The notes under the pieces: model-generated
Seen by the model: only the letters and a program-made list of their open reading frames with translations
What the model was told of the DNA's origin: nothing
The model's database searches: none
Source of the DNA: Herbaspirillum sp.
GTDB lineage: Bacteria; Pseudomonadota; Gammaproteobacteria; Burkholderiales; Burkholderiaceae_D
Assembly (NCBI GenBank): GCA_028291765.1
Contig: JAQGNR010000143.1
Span: 1-37,859 of the forward strand
Length of the DNA: 37,859 bases
Direction: 5' to 3'
Program-made: the position numbers and the translations under genes
In this document: positions 1-7,903 of the stretch, in pieces
Layout: each line of letters starts with the position of its first letter
How positions within the stretch are numbered: the stretch's first letter is position 1

Positions 1-71
1 GTGAGATGTGCCAAACGAAAAATACTCGCTGCGCTCACACAATATTTTCCTGATTGTTTGGCACATCTCAC
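1..71. repeat. 16-bp perfect inverted repeat at window edge
   Basis: Bases 1-16 (GTGAGATGTGCCAAAC) are the exact reverse complement of bases 56-71. Inside these arms, 17-24 (GAAAAATA) and 43-50 (TATTTTCC) are also nearly complementary, so a larger hairpin is possible. The left arm starts at the first base of the window, so the element may extend further left. It lies about 180 bases upstream of the minor-pilin operon. It could be a palindromic intergenic repeat, the end of a small mobile element or a transcription-termination hairpin. There is no T-run directly after it. Confidence 0.7.
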
Positions 72-251
72 CGAACAGCAAAAGCTTGCGGCCAGCACGC
101 ATTCTCGATATCCCTGGCAGCGACAGGTTGACGCGACCAGTTCGATATCCGATGATCCGGTTTCACAGCCAGCGCCGCAGCTTCTCCTCCTGCACCATGC
201 CCGCCTGAAACTGTCCCGACCCCGATCGGGCATCAAGGCAGGGATAGGCAA

Positions 252-860
252 ATGCTCAGGCATTTAAATTCTTCAAGCGCGTCCAGGCCCGCACCCTACG
301 CAGCATTGCGCGGATTTACGCTAATCGAAGTACTGATGGCGGTCTTCGTTCTCGCCATTGCACTGACCGGGATGATGCGCATGCATCTGAACGCATTGCG
401 CGCGCAACGCCAAAGCAGCTATCAAATCAGTGCTACGCAACTGGCAAGCGACATGGCCGAAATGATCCGTGCCTGGCGCGCGCCCGGCGGCGATCATCCC
501 TTTCTGTTCGACTATCAGCACGGCGACGCCATGCCGGCAGCCAACGACTGCACCGGCGGCGCCTTGTGCGATCCCAATGCGCTGCGTCAGTTCGGCATTG
601 CGCAATGGCTACAGGCAGTGCAAGCGGCGCTGCCCATGGCGCGCGTGCGCATTTGCCGCGACGCGGCTCCTTGGGATAGCAGCAGCGGTTCTGCCCAATG
701 GCCCTGCAGCGGCGGCGCTGGCGCTGGCATTGTGATCAAACTGGGCTGGCGCGCGCAAGCGAGCGGCGGCGCTGCCTCCGTTACCGAACCGGCGCCAAAA
801 CAAATCCCGACACCACGCGGACCGCAACTGATATTGCAAGTGGGCGAGCCTGCATCATGA
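252..860 (+). CDS. pilV: Type IV pilus minor pilin PilV
   Basis: A 202-residue prepilin-like protein. After a 21-residue leader ending in Gly comes the class III signal FTLIEVLMAV followed by a hydrophobic helix (about residues 22-42), the form cut and N-methylated by the prepilin peptidase PilD. Family knowledge: PilV belongs to the minor-pilin priming complex (PilV, W, X, E, FimU/FimT) that starts type IVa pilus assembly in the inner membrane. The rest has cysteines at about residues 98, 105, 137 and 156 that could form disulphides. It is the first gene of an overlapping run; its stop overlaps the pilW start (ATGA). The name rests on position, length and the PilV-like N-terminus; GspI-type naming is possible. 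Confidence 0.82.
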   Translation: MLRHLNSSSASRPAPYAALRGFTLIEVLMAVFVLAIALTGMMRMHLNALRAQRQSSYQISATQLASDMAEMIRAWRAPGGDHPFLFDYQHGDAMPAANDCTGGALCDPNALRQFGIAQWLQAVQAALPMARVRICRDAAPWDSSSGSAQWPCSGGAGAGIVIKLGWRAQASGGAASVTEPAPKQIPTPRGPQLILQVGEPAS

Positions 861-1666
861 AAAGTACCGCAACACAACAAGGCATGACGCTGATCGAATG
901 CATGATTGCATTGACGCTCGGCATGCTGGTCATTCTGGCCTCCACCGCGCTGTTCCTGTCGGCGCAAAAAACCTATCTGGCCATCGACGATAGCGCGCGC
1001 ATCGGCGACACCGGGGCCTTTGCGATGGACGCGCTGGCGATGGCGATCCGGCAAGCCGCTTATGCCGACCATAGCGGCGCAGGCACAGTGTCGCCGCCGA
1101 AGCCGCCCGGCCAGACGCTGTTCGGACTCGACGACACCACACTGATAGGACGCAGCCTGTACCCCGATCAACGTCGCGGCCGCGGCATCAACGGCAGCGA
1201 TGTACTGTTCACGCGCTTCATGGCCACCGATTCCGCCGGCGCAATCGATCGAAACATGCTCAATTGCGCCGGCAGTCACAGCGCCAGGAAAGCCAGCATG
1301 CCGGTTAGTGCAGAAGCCATCTACAACTGGAGCATTTTTTATATCGCCCTCGATACTGGCGGCGAGCCTGAATTATTCTGTAAGTACCGTGCGAAGAACG
1401 ATAAATTCAGAGCCGATGCGATTGCCCGCGGCGTCGAATCCATGCAGTTCCTGTATGGCGTGGATCTGAATCAAGACGGCCTGCCGGATACTTTCCTCAA
1501 TGCCGATGCAATCGCCGCATCGGATTGGCGGAAAGTGGTGGCGGTCGACATTGCGCTATCGGTGCATGGCCATAGCCGTGGCGCTGAATCGAAGATCGGG
1601 CGCAGCCGCTCAAGCCGGCTTTTCCATCGCACGATCATCTTGCGTAATCATCCTTATGCACCATAA
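857..1666 (+). CDS. pilW: Type IV pilus minor pilin PilW
   Basis: A 269-residue protein whose start ATG overlaps the pilV stop by four bases. Residues 9-30 carry a prepilin N-terminus (Gly, then MTLIECMIALTLGMLVI) with the Glu at +5 that PilD-processed pilins need; Met rather than Phe is at +1. The long C-terminal part, which includes a DLNQDGLPD loop, fits the PilW family in size. Role from family knowledge: a minor pilin of the initiation complex, partner of PilX and PilV, located in the inner membrane and then at the pilus tip. An open frame extends upstream inside pilV, but the overlapping ATG next to the signal motif is the better start. Confidence 0.85.
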   Translation: MKSTATQQGMTLIECMIALTLGMLVILASTALFLSAQKTYLAIDDSARIGDTGAFAMDALAMAIRQAAYADHSGAGTVSPPKPPGQTLFGLDDTTLIGRSLYPDQRRGRGINGSDVLFTRFMATDSAGAIDRNMLNCAGSHSARKASMPVSAEAIYNWSIFYIALDTGGEPELFCKYRAKNDKFRADAIARGVESMQFLYGVDLNQDGLPDTFLNADAIAASDWRKVVAVDIALSVHGHSRGAESKIGRSRSSRLFHRTIILRNHPYAP

Positions 1667-2300
1667 CGGGCAACGAGGCGCAGCCCTCATCATTGCATTA
1701 TTGATGCTGATCGTACTGCTGATGCTGGGCATCGGCGCCATGCGCATCAGCCTCCAAAGCGAAAAAATGAGCCGCAATCAACGCGACCGGCAAATCGCAT
1801 GGCAGGCCGCCGAAGCGGCGCTGCTGGATGCCGAATACGACATCGGCAATCCGGCTTCGCCGCGTTACCTGCTGTTCGGTAGTCCGCAGCTCGACGCCAT
1901 GGCGATATGCAGCCGCAATGGCGCTGCGCCCGGCCTATGCCGGCCGGCTGCCAATGCGCAGCAGGCCGTCTGGCGCAAAATGGGCCGCGCCGATGACGCG
2001 CCAGACATCATTTACGGTCGCTACAGCGGACACATCATGCAGACCGGTAGCGGCCCCCTGCCTGCGTACCCGCCGCACTATTTGATCGAACTACTGCCGC
2101 CCGATGCCGGCAAGTCAAACGTATCCAAGCCCGATAAAGGCCGACGTTACCGCATCAGCGCACTCGGCTTCGGCCCGGATCAGGAGACACAGGTCATGCT
2201 GCAAAGCATCTACCGCAGACAAATCGCTGCAGCCGATCCGACAAGCCCGCCATCTTCCCGGCTAAGCTGGCGTGAAATAGCGTTCTGGGGGCTGGTATGA
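1656..2300 (+). CDS. pilX: Type IV pilus assembly protein PilX
   Basis: A 214-residue protein starting at an ATG inside the end of pilW (11-base overlap). Residues 7-31 match the PilX N-terminal family: a Gly-Ala-Ala-Leu start, a strongly hydrophobic helix, then a polar stretch with SEKMSRNQRDRQIAWQAAEAAL, the usual PilX_N signature. The remainder is variable. PilX is a minor pilin in the pilus-priming complex, normally encoded next to pilY1, whose product it stabilises. Here pilX is followed directly by pilE (ATGA overlap) and no pilY1 lies between them. The frame stays open 156 bases upstream, but those codons overlap pilW in another frame and lack family features. Confidence 0.83.
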   Translation: MHHNGQRGAALIIALLMLIVLLMLGIGAMRISLQSEKMSRNQRDRQIAWQAAEAALLDAEYDIGNPASPRYLLFGSPQLDAMAICSRNGAAPGLCRPAANAQQAVWRKMGRADDAPDIIYGRYSGHIMQTGSGPLPAYPPHYLIELLPPDAGKSNVSKPDKGRRYRISALGFGPDQETQVMLQSIYRRQIAAADPTSPPSSRLSWREIAFWGLV

Positions 2301-2767
2301 CAGTCAACATGAAACAGCCGCCATGCCGGCAATCGGCGTTCACACTCATCGAGATCATGACCGTGCTGTTGATTATCAGCATCCTGTCGGCGTTCGCCTA
2401 TCCATCGTATCGGCAAGCCAAACTGAAGACGGCGCGCGCCGAAGGCCGCGCGGCTTTAATGCAATTGATGCAGCAACAGGAACGCCATTACACACAGCAT
2501 CATCGTTATCAGCGCTTTACTGCCGACGATGACACAGCGTCATTCCTGCGGTTTTCGGGCGCAACGGCCAAAGCCGGCGCTTATCGGCTGGACGCGCAAG
2601 CCTGTGCGCAAGCAGACGATCAGGACTGCATTTTGCTGCGCGCCACGCCCGCACCGGGCTTCAGCGATCCGCTATGCGATGTTTTGACGCTCGATAGCGA
2701 CGGCGTTCAAGGCACAGCGGGCAGCGGCAATGCAAACGCAAACGCCACAGCGGGTGGCTGCTGGTGA
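2297..2767 (+). CDS. pilE: Type IV pilus minor pilin PilE-like
   Basis: A 156-residue pilin-like protein. The signal FTLIEIMTVLLIISILSAFA starts at residue 15, and the helix continues into YPSYRQAKLKTARAEGRAAL, typical of PilE-type minor pilins with a short globular domain. The residue before the cleavage point is Ala (codon GCG), not the usual Gly. Cysteines near residues 97, 104 and 121, and one at the C-terminus, could form the pilin D-loop disulphide. The start overlaps the pilX stop, and a GGGGG stretch 5 to 10 bases upstream can serve as ribosome binding site. It could also be the major pilin subunit, but the operon position favours a minor pilin. Confidence 0.8.
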   Translation: MTVNMKQPPCRQSAFTLIEIMTVLLIISILSAFAYPSYRQAKLKTARAEGRAALMQLMQQQERHYTQHHRYQRFTADDDTASFLRFSGATAKAGAYRLDAQACAQADDQDCILLRATPAPGFSDPLCDVLTLDSDGVQGTAGSGNANANATAGGCW

Positions 2768-3333
2768 ACGCGGTGTTTTCCGGGCGCCGGCACCATACCC
2801 GCAAAACCGGCTTTACGCTGATCGAACTCATGATCGTACTGCTCATTGCCGGCCTGGCTGTCACGCTGGCGTTGCCGGGCTTCCAGCAATTAATCCATCG
2901 CCAGCAATTAGTCACAACAGCCAATGCCCTGTTCCATGCCATCCAGTTAACCCGCACCGAAGCTATCCGGCGTAACCGCATCGTACAACTGGCGCCGCTT
3001 GACGATGCCGACTGGGCCAGCGGTTGGCGCATTTACGTCAGCGCTACGGGTACCGAAGCCGGCCGCTATCGCAAGGGAGATAAGATCATTGCGCAACACG
3101 ATCGCCTGCCGGCAGGCCTGCGCATTGAAAATCATTTCGGCGCCACGTCCGAAATCTATATCGCCTACAATGGCGGAGGCCGCAGCACCCGCCGCAATCG
3201 CATGTCGCTAGTGGGCCACTTGCATCTGCACTTGAAACAGGAAAGCAGAACTATTCCGATCAATTTTCTGGGTCGCGCCCGCATCTGCAATCCAGCCACG
3301 GATAAGCACCGTTGCATCAGTAAACAAGATTAA
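2764..3333 (+). CDS. fimT: FimT/GspH-family pseudopilin
   Basis: A 189-residue pseudopilin starting at a GTG that overlaps the pilE stop (GTGA). A basic leader (GRRHHTRKTG) precedes the prepilin signal FTLIELMIVLLIAGLAVTLALPG. The sequence then shows the GspH/FimT pattern (LVTTANALFHAIQLTRTEAIRRN), with a Gly/Arg-rich loop (YNGGGRSTRRNR) near the C-terminus. FimT/FimU proteins are minor pilins of the initiation complex; in some species FimT binds DNA for natural transformation. The Arg-rich C-terminal loop would suit DNA binding, but this is inference. A second GTG nine bases further in is an alternative start. ribD follows after only 16 bases. Confidence 0.78.
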   Translation: MNAVFSGRRHHTRKTGFTLIELMIVLLIAGLAVTLALPGFQQLIHRQQLVTTANALFHAIQLTRTEAIRRNRIVQLAPLDDADWASGWRIYVSATGTEAGRYRKGDKIIAQHDRLPAGLRIENHFGATSEIYIAYNGGGRSTRRNRMSLVGHLHLHLKQESRTIPINFLGRARICNPATDKHRCISKQD

Positions 3334-3349
3334 TTATCAACTGCCCGAC

Positions 3350-4441
3350 ATGACCGCTGAAATCACCCAATCCGCCGCAATGACGCTGGCGCTGCAACAA
3401 GCCGAACTGGCCTTATATACCAGCGCGCCGAATCCCCGCGTCGGCTGCGTCATCGTCAAAGACAACAGCATCATCGGCCGCGGCTGCACGCAAGCGCCGG
3501 GCGGCAACCACGCCGAAATCGAAGCATTGCGCGATGCCGCCGCCAACGGCCGGGATGTCCGCGGCGCCACCGTCTACGTAACCCTGGAACCCTGCAGCCA
3601 TTTCGGCCGCACCCCGCCCTGTGCCGATGCACTGGTCAAAGCGGGCGTGGGCCGGGTGGTCGCCGCCATCGGGGATCCTAATCCGCAAGTGGCGGGCCAG
3701 GGCCTGGCGCGGCTGGCGGCGGCCGGTATTGCCGTTGAATCGGGCCTGATGGCGGAGGCGGCCTATGAAATAAATATCGGCTTCTTCTCGCGCATGCAGC
3801 GCGGCAAGCCGTGGGTCAGAATGAAAACCGCCGCCAGTCTGGACGGCAAGACCGCATTGCATAACGGCCTTAGCCAGTGGATTACTTCGCAACAGGCGCG
3901 CGACGACGGCCATGCCTGGCGTGCGCGCGCCGGCGCCATCCTGACCGGTATCGGCACCGTGCTGCAAGACGATCCGCAGCTCAATGTCAGGGCAATTGCC
4001 ACCCCATCCCAGCCGCGCCGCATTCTGGTCGACAGCCTGCTGGCGATCGGGCCGGAAGCCAAAATCCTGGCCGGCGGCGGCACCTGGATCTTTACCGCGG
4101 TCGATGACGCGGCTAAACGGCGCACGCTCGAAGCGGCCGGCAACGAAGTGATCGTAATACCGAACCGTGACGGCAAAGTCGATCTGCCGGCGCTCATTGC
4201 CGAACTCGGCAAACGGGACATCAACGAGCTGCATGTCGAAGCAGGCGCCAAACTGAACGCCTCCCTGCTCCGCGAAGGCTGCGTCGACGAACTGCTGGTC
4301 TATCTGGCGCCGGCCCTGATCGGCGACGCGCGCGACATGTTTGCGCTGCCCGCACTGACCGATCTGAAACAGCAGATCAAATTAAAATTTCACGACGTGC
4401 AGCGGATCGGCCCGGATTTGCGCGTGTTGGCGCGTTTCTGA
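3350..4441 (+). CDS. ribD: Bifunctional riboflavin biosynthesis deaminase/reductase RibD
   Basis: A 363-residue protein of the normal RibD length. The N-terminal cytidine-deaminase-like domain (about residues 8-150) has the zinc site H54-A-E56 and C82 with C91 in EPCSHFGRTPPC; Glu56 is the expected proton shuttle. The C-terminal reductase domain (about 155-363) includes MKTAASLDGKTA and VEAGAKLNASLL. It deaminates 2,5-diamino-6-ribosylamino-pyrimidinone 5'-phosphate and then reduces the ribose side chain with NADPH, in the cytosol. It follows the pilin genes by 16 bases and lacks a clear Shine-Dalgarno sequence. The in-frame ATG at 3380 is an alternative start. ribE follows after 62 bases. 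Confidence 0.96.
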   Translation: MTAEITQSAAMTLALQQAELALYTSAPNPRVGCVIVKDNSIIGRGCTQAPGGNHAEIEALRDAAANGRDVRGATVYVTLEPCSHFGRTPPCADALVKAGVGRVVAAIGDPNPQVAGQGLARLAAAGIAVESGLMAEAAYEINIGFFSRMQRGKPWVRMKTAASLDGKTALHNGLSQWITSQQARDDGHAWRARAGAILTGIGTVLQDDPQLNVRAIATPSQPRRILVDSLLAIGPEAKILAGGGTWIFTAVDDAAKRRTLEAAGNEVIVIPNRDGKVDLPALIAELGKRDINELHVEAGAKLNASLLREGCVDELLVYLAPALIGDARDMFALPALTDLKQQIKLKFHDVQRIGPDLRVLARF

Positions 4442-4503
4442 TCCGGTGCCACCCACCCCGATTAATCGTTTAGTTTGAATTAATACTTTCTTAAGGCAAT
4501 TTT

Positions 4504-5121
4504 ATGTTTACAGGCATCGTCGCCGCGGTCGGCAAAATCACTTCCGTCAATCCTCTTGGCGCTTCCGCGGATGCGGGCGTGCAACTGGCAATCGATGCCG
4601 GCGGCCTGCCGCTGGAGGACGTCGCGCTGGGCGACTCGATTTCCTTGAACGGCGCATGCATGACGGTGGTTTCCAAAACAGCCGGCAGCTTCACCGTCGA
4701 TGTCTCACGCGAAAGCCTGGATTGCACCACCGGTCTGGATGCTCCCGGCCCGGTCAATCTGGAAAAAGCGCTGACCCTTGCCGAGCGCCTGGGTGGTCAC
4801 CTTGTGTCGGGCCACGTTGACGGTCTCGGCATCGTGCAGAAATTCGAGCCGGTCGGCGAATCATGGGAACTGATTGTGCTGGCGCCACGGGAATTGGCCA
4901 AATACCTTGCCTATAAAGGCTCGGTCGTCGTCAACGGCGTATCGCTGACCGTCAACAGCATCGACGATGCCGCCGATGGCTGCCGCTTCTCGATTAATTT
5001 GATTCCGCACACCATCGAAGTCACGACACTGCGCTACCTGACCGTGGGCGGTAAAGTGAATCTGGAAATCGATTTGATTGCGCGGTATGTCGAGCGGATG
5101 CTCAGTATTTCTAAATCGTGA
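4504..5121 (+). CDS. ribE: Riboflavin synthase, alpha subunit
   Basis: A 205-residue protein starting with the classic MFTGIVAAVGKI. It has two homologous lumazine-binding halves (about 1-97 and 98-195), with SLNGACMTV in the first and VNGVSLTV in the second, and LVSGHVDGLG at the junction. As a trimer it converts two molecules of 6,7-dimethyl-8-ribityllumazine into riboflavin and a recyclable pyrimidine. The 62-base leader after ribD has TTAAGGCAATTTT before the ATG, giving an AAGG ribosome binding site. No room exists for an FMN riboswitch. The usual next genes of a rib operon (ribBA, ribH, nusB) are absent; a convergent catabolic cluster begins 35 bases later. Confidence 0.96.
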   Translation: MFTGIVAAVGKITSVNPLGASADAGVQLAIDAGGLPLEDVALGDSISLNGACMTVVSKTAGSFTVDVSRESLDCTTGLDAPGPVNLEKALTLAERLGGHLVSGHVDGLGIVQKFEPVGESWELIVLAPRELAKYLAYKGSVVVNGVSLTVNSIDDAADGCRFSINLIPHTIEVTTLRYLTVGGKVNLEIDLIARYVERMLSISKS

Positions 5122-5156
5122 ACTGCAGCGGCAACCGCACATAGAGAATTTTCCGT

Positions 5157-6047
5157 TCAACCACCAAAGAACGGCTCCGGCAGCCCCGGAACCTCCACAT
5201 CGATAGCAAAAATGGAACCGGCCAACGGCTGCTTTCGCAACGCGCTGTCCGAAAGCGGAAAACGCGCCGTCGTGATGTACAGCGTCTTCAGGTCGGGGCC
5301 GCCGAACGCGCACATCGTGGGACGCTGCGCATTCACGCCAATGACGCGGTCGATCACACCATCCGGACGGTAGCGCGCGACATGCCAGCCGCCGACGTGG
5401 CAGATCCAATAGCAGCCCTCCGCATCCACCGCCGCGCCGTCCGGCCGCCCTTCCTGGATATCGATTTGCAGGAATACGCGCTGATTGGCGATCGCGCCGC
5501 TGGCCTTGTCGAAATCCCAGGCCCAGACATAATCTTGCCGGCTGTCCGAGTGATACATGATGTCGCCGGCCGGGCTGAACGCCAGTCCGTTGGAACAAAT
5601 CAACCCATCCACCATGCGCGTGCAACTGCCGTCCGGATCGTAGCGGAACAGCGCACTGACGCGCTTGTCCATGCTTTCGATATTGCTGCCGGCCCAGAAG
5701 CGGCCACCGGGATCGACTCTGCCATCGTTGAAACGGAGATCCGGATTCGACAGCTCGTAATCGTAGACTCTGCGCCATGCCGGTTCCGGCAGCAGGTCGA
5801 TCATGAATATTCCCGATTGCATGCCGGCGATCAGCCCGCCATCGCGGCGGAAGCCGAAGCAGCCTATGCGTTCCGGCATCATCCATTTCCGGTTCGCGCC
5901 CGTCAGCGGATCGAAGCGATTCAGCGACGGCTCGTAGATATCGACCCAATACAGCGCCTGTTCCACCGGATGCCAGCGCGGACATTCGGCAACCCGCGCC
6001 TCCGCTTGCAATACGCATTTCACTTCGTTCAAGCCGTTCTCCCGCAT
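5157..6047 (-). CDS. SMP-30/gluconolactonase-family hydrolase
   Basis: A 296-residue six-bladed beta-propeller of the SMP-30/regucalcin/gluconolactonase family. The family metal ligands can be placed: E21 in VAECPRWH, N153 in CSNGLAF, D203 in RPDGAAVD, plus the substrate-side Asn107 in RFNDGRVDPGGRFWAG. These proteins hydrolyse sugar or other lactones with a divalent metal, usually in the cytosol. I chose the ATG at 6047 because homology begins just after it; the frame is open further upstream but overlaps the ridA-like gene. It is the last gene of the Rieske/ABC operon, 17 bases after the RidA gene, so its substrate is probably a lactone or ester from the same pathway (inference). Confidence 0.88.
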   Translation of the reverse strand: MRENGLNEVKCVLQAEARVAECPRWHPVEQALYWVDIYEPSLNRFDPLTGANRKWMMPERIGCFGFRRDGGLIAGMQSGIFMIDLLPEPAWRRVYDYELSNPDLRFNDGRVDPGGRFWAGSNIESMDKRVSALFRYDPDGSCTRMVDGLICSNGLAFSPAGDIMYHSDSRQDYVWAWDFDKASGAIANQRVFLQIDIQEGRPDGAAVDAEGCYWICHVGGWHVARYRPDGVIDRVIGVNAQRPTMCAFGGPDLKTLYITTARFPLSDSALRKQPLAGSIFAIDVEVPGLPEPFFGG

Positions 6048-6064
6048 GTGATGAATATGATGAA

Positions 6065-6466
6065 TCAGGCGCTGCGCTTGACGATCGCGTCGATTTCGAT
6101 TTCGCACTGGCGCGCCAGCGCGGTGACGCCGACGCAGGTGCGCGCCGGCCATTTACCGGCGTCGAACAGCGTCGCGTAGACCGCGTTCATGCGTTCGTAA
6201 TGTGCTTCAAAGCGGGTCAGGAACACCCGCACCTGCACCACGTCGCCGCCGCCGAAGCCGGCTTTGTCCATGACGCTGCGCAGATTGGCGATGACCGTGC
6301 GCGTCTGCGCTTCTATGCCTTCCGGCACCAGGCCGTCCGGCCCGATCGGCATCTGGCCGGTCAGGAACAGCCATTCACCGCTCTGAACCGCATGGCTGTA
6401 GGGGGCGACCTTGACGGGCCCGTCCTGGAAAACATGATAGATCACATCAGACTGCACATCAGACAT
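6065..6466 (-). CDS. RidA/YjgF/UK114-family enamine/imine deaminase-like protein
   Basis: A 133-residue protein of the RidA superfamily. It shows LFLTGQMPIGPDG near residues 33-45, a long central helix region, and a C-terminal strand with Arg109 (WPARTCVGV) and Glu124 (EIEIDA). This 15-residue spacing matches the catalytic Arg/Glu of RidA. Family members form trimers that hydrolyse reactive enamines or imines, and some subgroups act in degradation of nitrogen-containing aromatics. The start at 6466 gives the usual length and overlaps the end of the Rieske gene by eight bases, implying translational coupling. In this operon it probably acts on a pathway intermediate rather than in general housekeeping (inference). 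Confidence 0.9.
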   Translation of the reverse strand: MSDVQSDVIYHVFQDGPVKVAPYSHAVQSGEWLFLTGQMPIGPDGLVPEGIEAQTRTVIANLRSVMDKAGFGGGDVVQVRVFLTRFEAHYERMNAVYATLFDAGKWPARTCVGVTALARQCEIEIDAIVKRSA

Positions 6467-7871
6467 TGGAAGACTCCGTTTGGGAAACTTGCGGTTGAAT
6501 TGACGGCGCATAGAACGCGTCTGTTTTCTGCATCTCGCGCACCTTTTGCTCGACCGTCTTCTGGCGCTCGCCGACCGCCAGTTCAGCGCTTTCAATCACG
6601 GCGTCGCAGATTTTTTCGCCGAAGGCACGCAGCACGGCCTGGTCGGCCGCGTCGCCGTCGGTCGTGCGTTGCGGCACTTTCAATATGGTTTCGTTGTTGT
6701 ACGTGGGAACGATGCGGGTGCCGTAGGTTTGCGGCTGGTGCGGAGAATTGCCGTCCACGACGCGCGCGATGCCGCTGCGGATCTGACGCCGCAGCATCGC
6801 GACGCCCTTGTCCGAGGCAGTCATGTGCTCGGCGCTGCGCACGGCGACCGGCCCCTGAGCGATGATAGCGTCCCAGTCGCCGGGACTGCGCTGGCGTTCA
6901 TGATAAGGGCGTTCGTCGGTCTGGCCCATCAGATCGATCTTGCCGAGCCCGATATCTTCCTCACGACCCTCGTGACGCGGGTCGATCACATCATTGAAAT
7001 GGCGCCAGCCGATAACCCAGCAATTGATATCATCGACCGGCGTGATCCAGCGCGTGAAGGCAGCGCACAATGCAAACTTTTCCTGTTCGCCGTCAACGAA
7101 TCCGGTGCCGAACTGCGCGATGTTGGGCAGGATCACGTCGCTGGCGCGTATCCACAGGTTGTCGCCGCAGCGCCGGGTGGCAATGGCCAGCAGCCCCAGT
7201 GGGGTTTCCTTGAACGCCAGCACCGGCAGCGCGCTGAAGGACGGCGTGAATTGCACGCCGCTGACGATGGAATGCAAATAGGCGGTGTGAATCGGATCCG
7301 CGGCGTTTTCGTGGACCTGCAGCCAGTTGCACGGCATCTCCAGCTTGTACGGTACCAGCTTGTTGTCGTCCGGCCAGACCAGTGTGTCGTAGACCGGGAA
7401 ATCCGGCACGCTGTCGGGCGCTCCCATGTACGCGAAGATCAGGCCGCGGTGTTCATGCGTGCGATAAGCGCCTTGCATAAAACGTTCCCGGATCGTGCTG
7501 CCAGGCGCTTCGCTGGGCGTTTCCAGTATCCTGCCGTCGATCGCGTAGGCCCAGCCGTGGTAGGCGCAGCGGATGCCGTGCTGGCCGATGATGCCGTATT
7601 CCAGCGAGGTGCCGCGATGGCTGCAATGCTTGTGCACCAGTCCCAGTTGCCTGCTCTTGTCGCGGAACAACACCAGGTCTTCGCCCAACACCCGGATCGG
7701 CAAGGGCATGTCGCCCAGTTCGGACACCAGTGCGATCGGATGCCAGTAGCGGCGCAGGTATTCACCGCCGCCGGTGCGCGGCGCCACTTCAGTCAGCGTG
7801 GCATCGTCATCGTGGCCGCGGGGTTGCAGATAGCCCCCGAAAGGAATCGGTTGAACTTTCGTCATGATCAT
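6459..7871 (-). CDS. Rieske [2Fe-2S] ring-hydroxylating oxygenase, large subunit
   Basis: A 470-residue terminal oxygenase. The Rieske centre is C83-x-H85 and C102-x2-H105 (HCSHRG, then CAYHGW). The mononuclear iron site is N189-x2-D192-x2-H195-x4-H200 in NAADPIHTAYLH. The N-terminus (residues 30-60) and overall length resemble phthalate-4,5-dioxygenase / phenoxybenzoate dioxygenase / LigXa-type single-subunit oxygenases, which hydroxylate or O- or N-demethylate small aromatic or heterocyclic acids using electrons from a separate reductase. No reductase or small subunit is encoded nearby. A second ATG lies at 7865; an AGGAG stretch upstream supports the first or second. It follows the ABC permease gene by 32 bases. 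The substrate is unknown. Confidence 0.93.
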   Translation of the reverse strand: MIMTKVQPIPFGGYLQPRGHDDDATLTEVAPRTGGGEYLRRYWHPIALVSELGDMPLPIRVLGEDLVLFRDKSRQLGLVHKHCSHRGTSLEYGIIGQHGIRCAYHGWAYAIDGRILETPSEAPGSTIRERFMQGAYRTHEHRGLIFAYMGAPDSVPDFPVYDTLVWPDDNKLVPYKLEMPCNWLQVHENAADPIHTAYLHSIVSGVQFTPSFSALPVLAFKETPLGLLAIATRRCGDNLWIRASDVILPNIAQFGTGFVDGEQEKFALCAAFTRWITPVDDINCWVIGWRHFNDVIDPRHEGREEDIGLGKIDLMGQTDERPYHERQRSPGDWDAIIAQGPVAVRSAEHMTASDKGVAMLRRQIRSGIARVVDGNSPHQPQTYGTRIVPTYNNETILKVPQRTTDGDAADQAVLRAFGEKICDAVIESAELAVGERQKTVEQKVREMQKTDAFYAPSIQPQVSQTESSNV

Positions 7872-7903
7872 TTCACTCCTGTAATCTGAAATTCAAATAA
7901 GGT

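Noticed and set aside
1..267. Plus-strand open frame from the first base into pilV
   Set aside because: It crosses the inverted repeat, has no homology and overlaps the pilV start; not a supported gene.
4442..4503. FMN riboswitch before ribE
   Set aside because: The 62-base gap is too short for the roughly 120-base aptamer and shows none of its conserved segments.
4861..6018. 385-codon minus-strand frame overlapping the SMP-30 gene
   Set aside because: It is an out-of-frame shadow running into ribE; the SMP-30 frame has all metal ligands.
6546..7889. Long plus-strand open frame (447 codons) opposite the Rieske gene
   Set aside because: It mirrors a strongly supported gene, has no recognisable domain and is His/Arg/Ala-rich in the way GC-rich antisense frames usually are.
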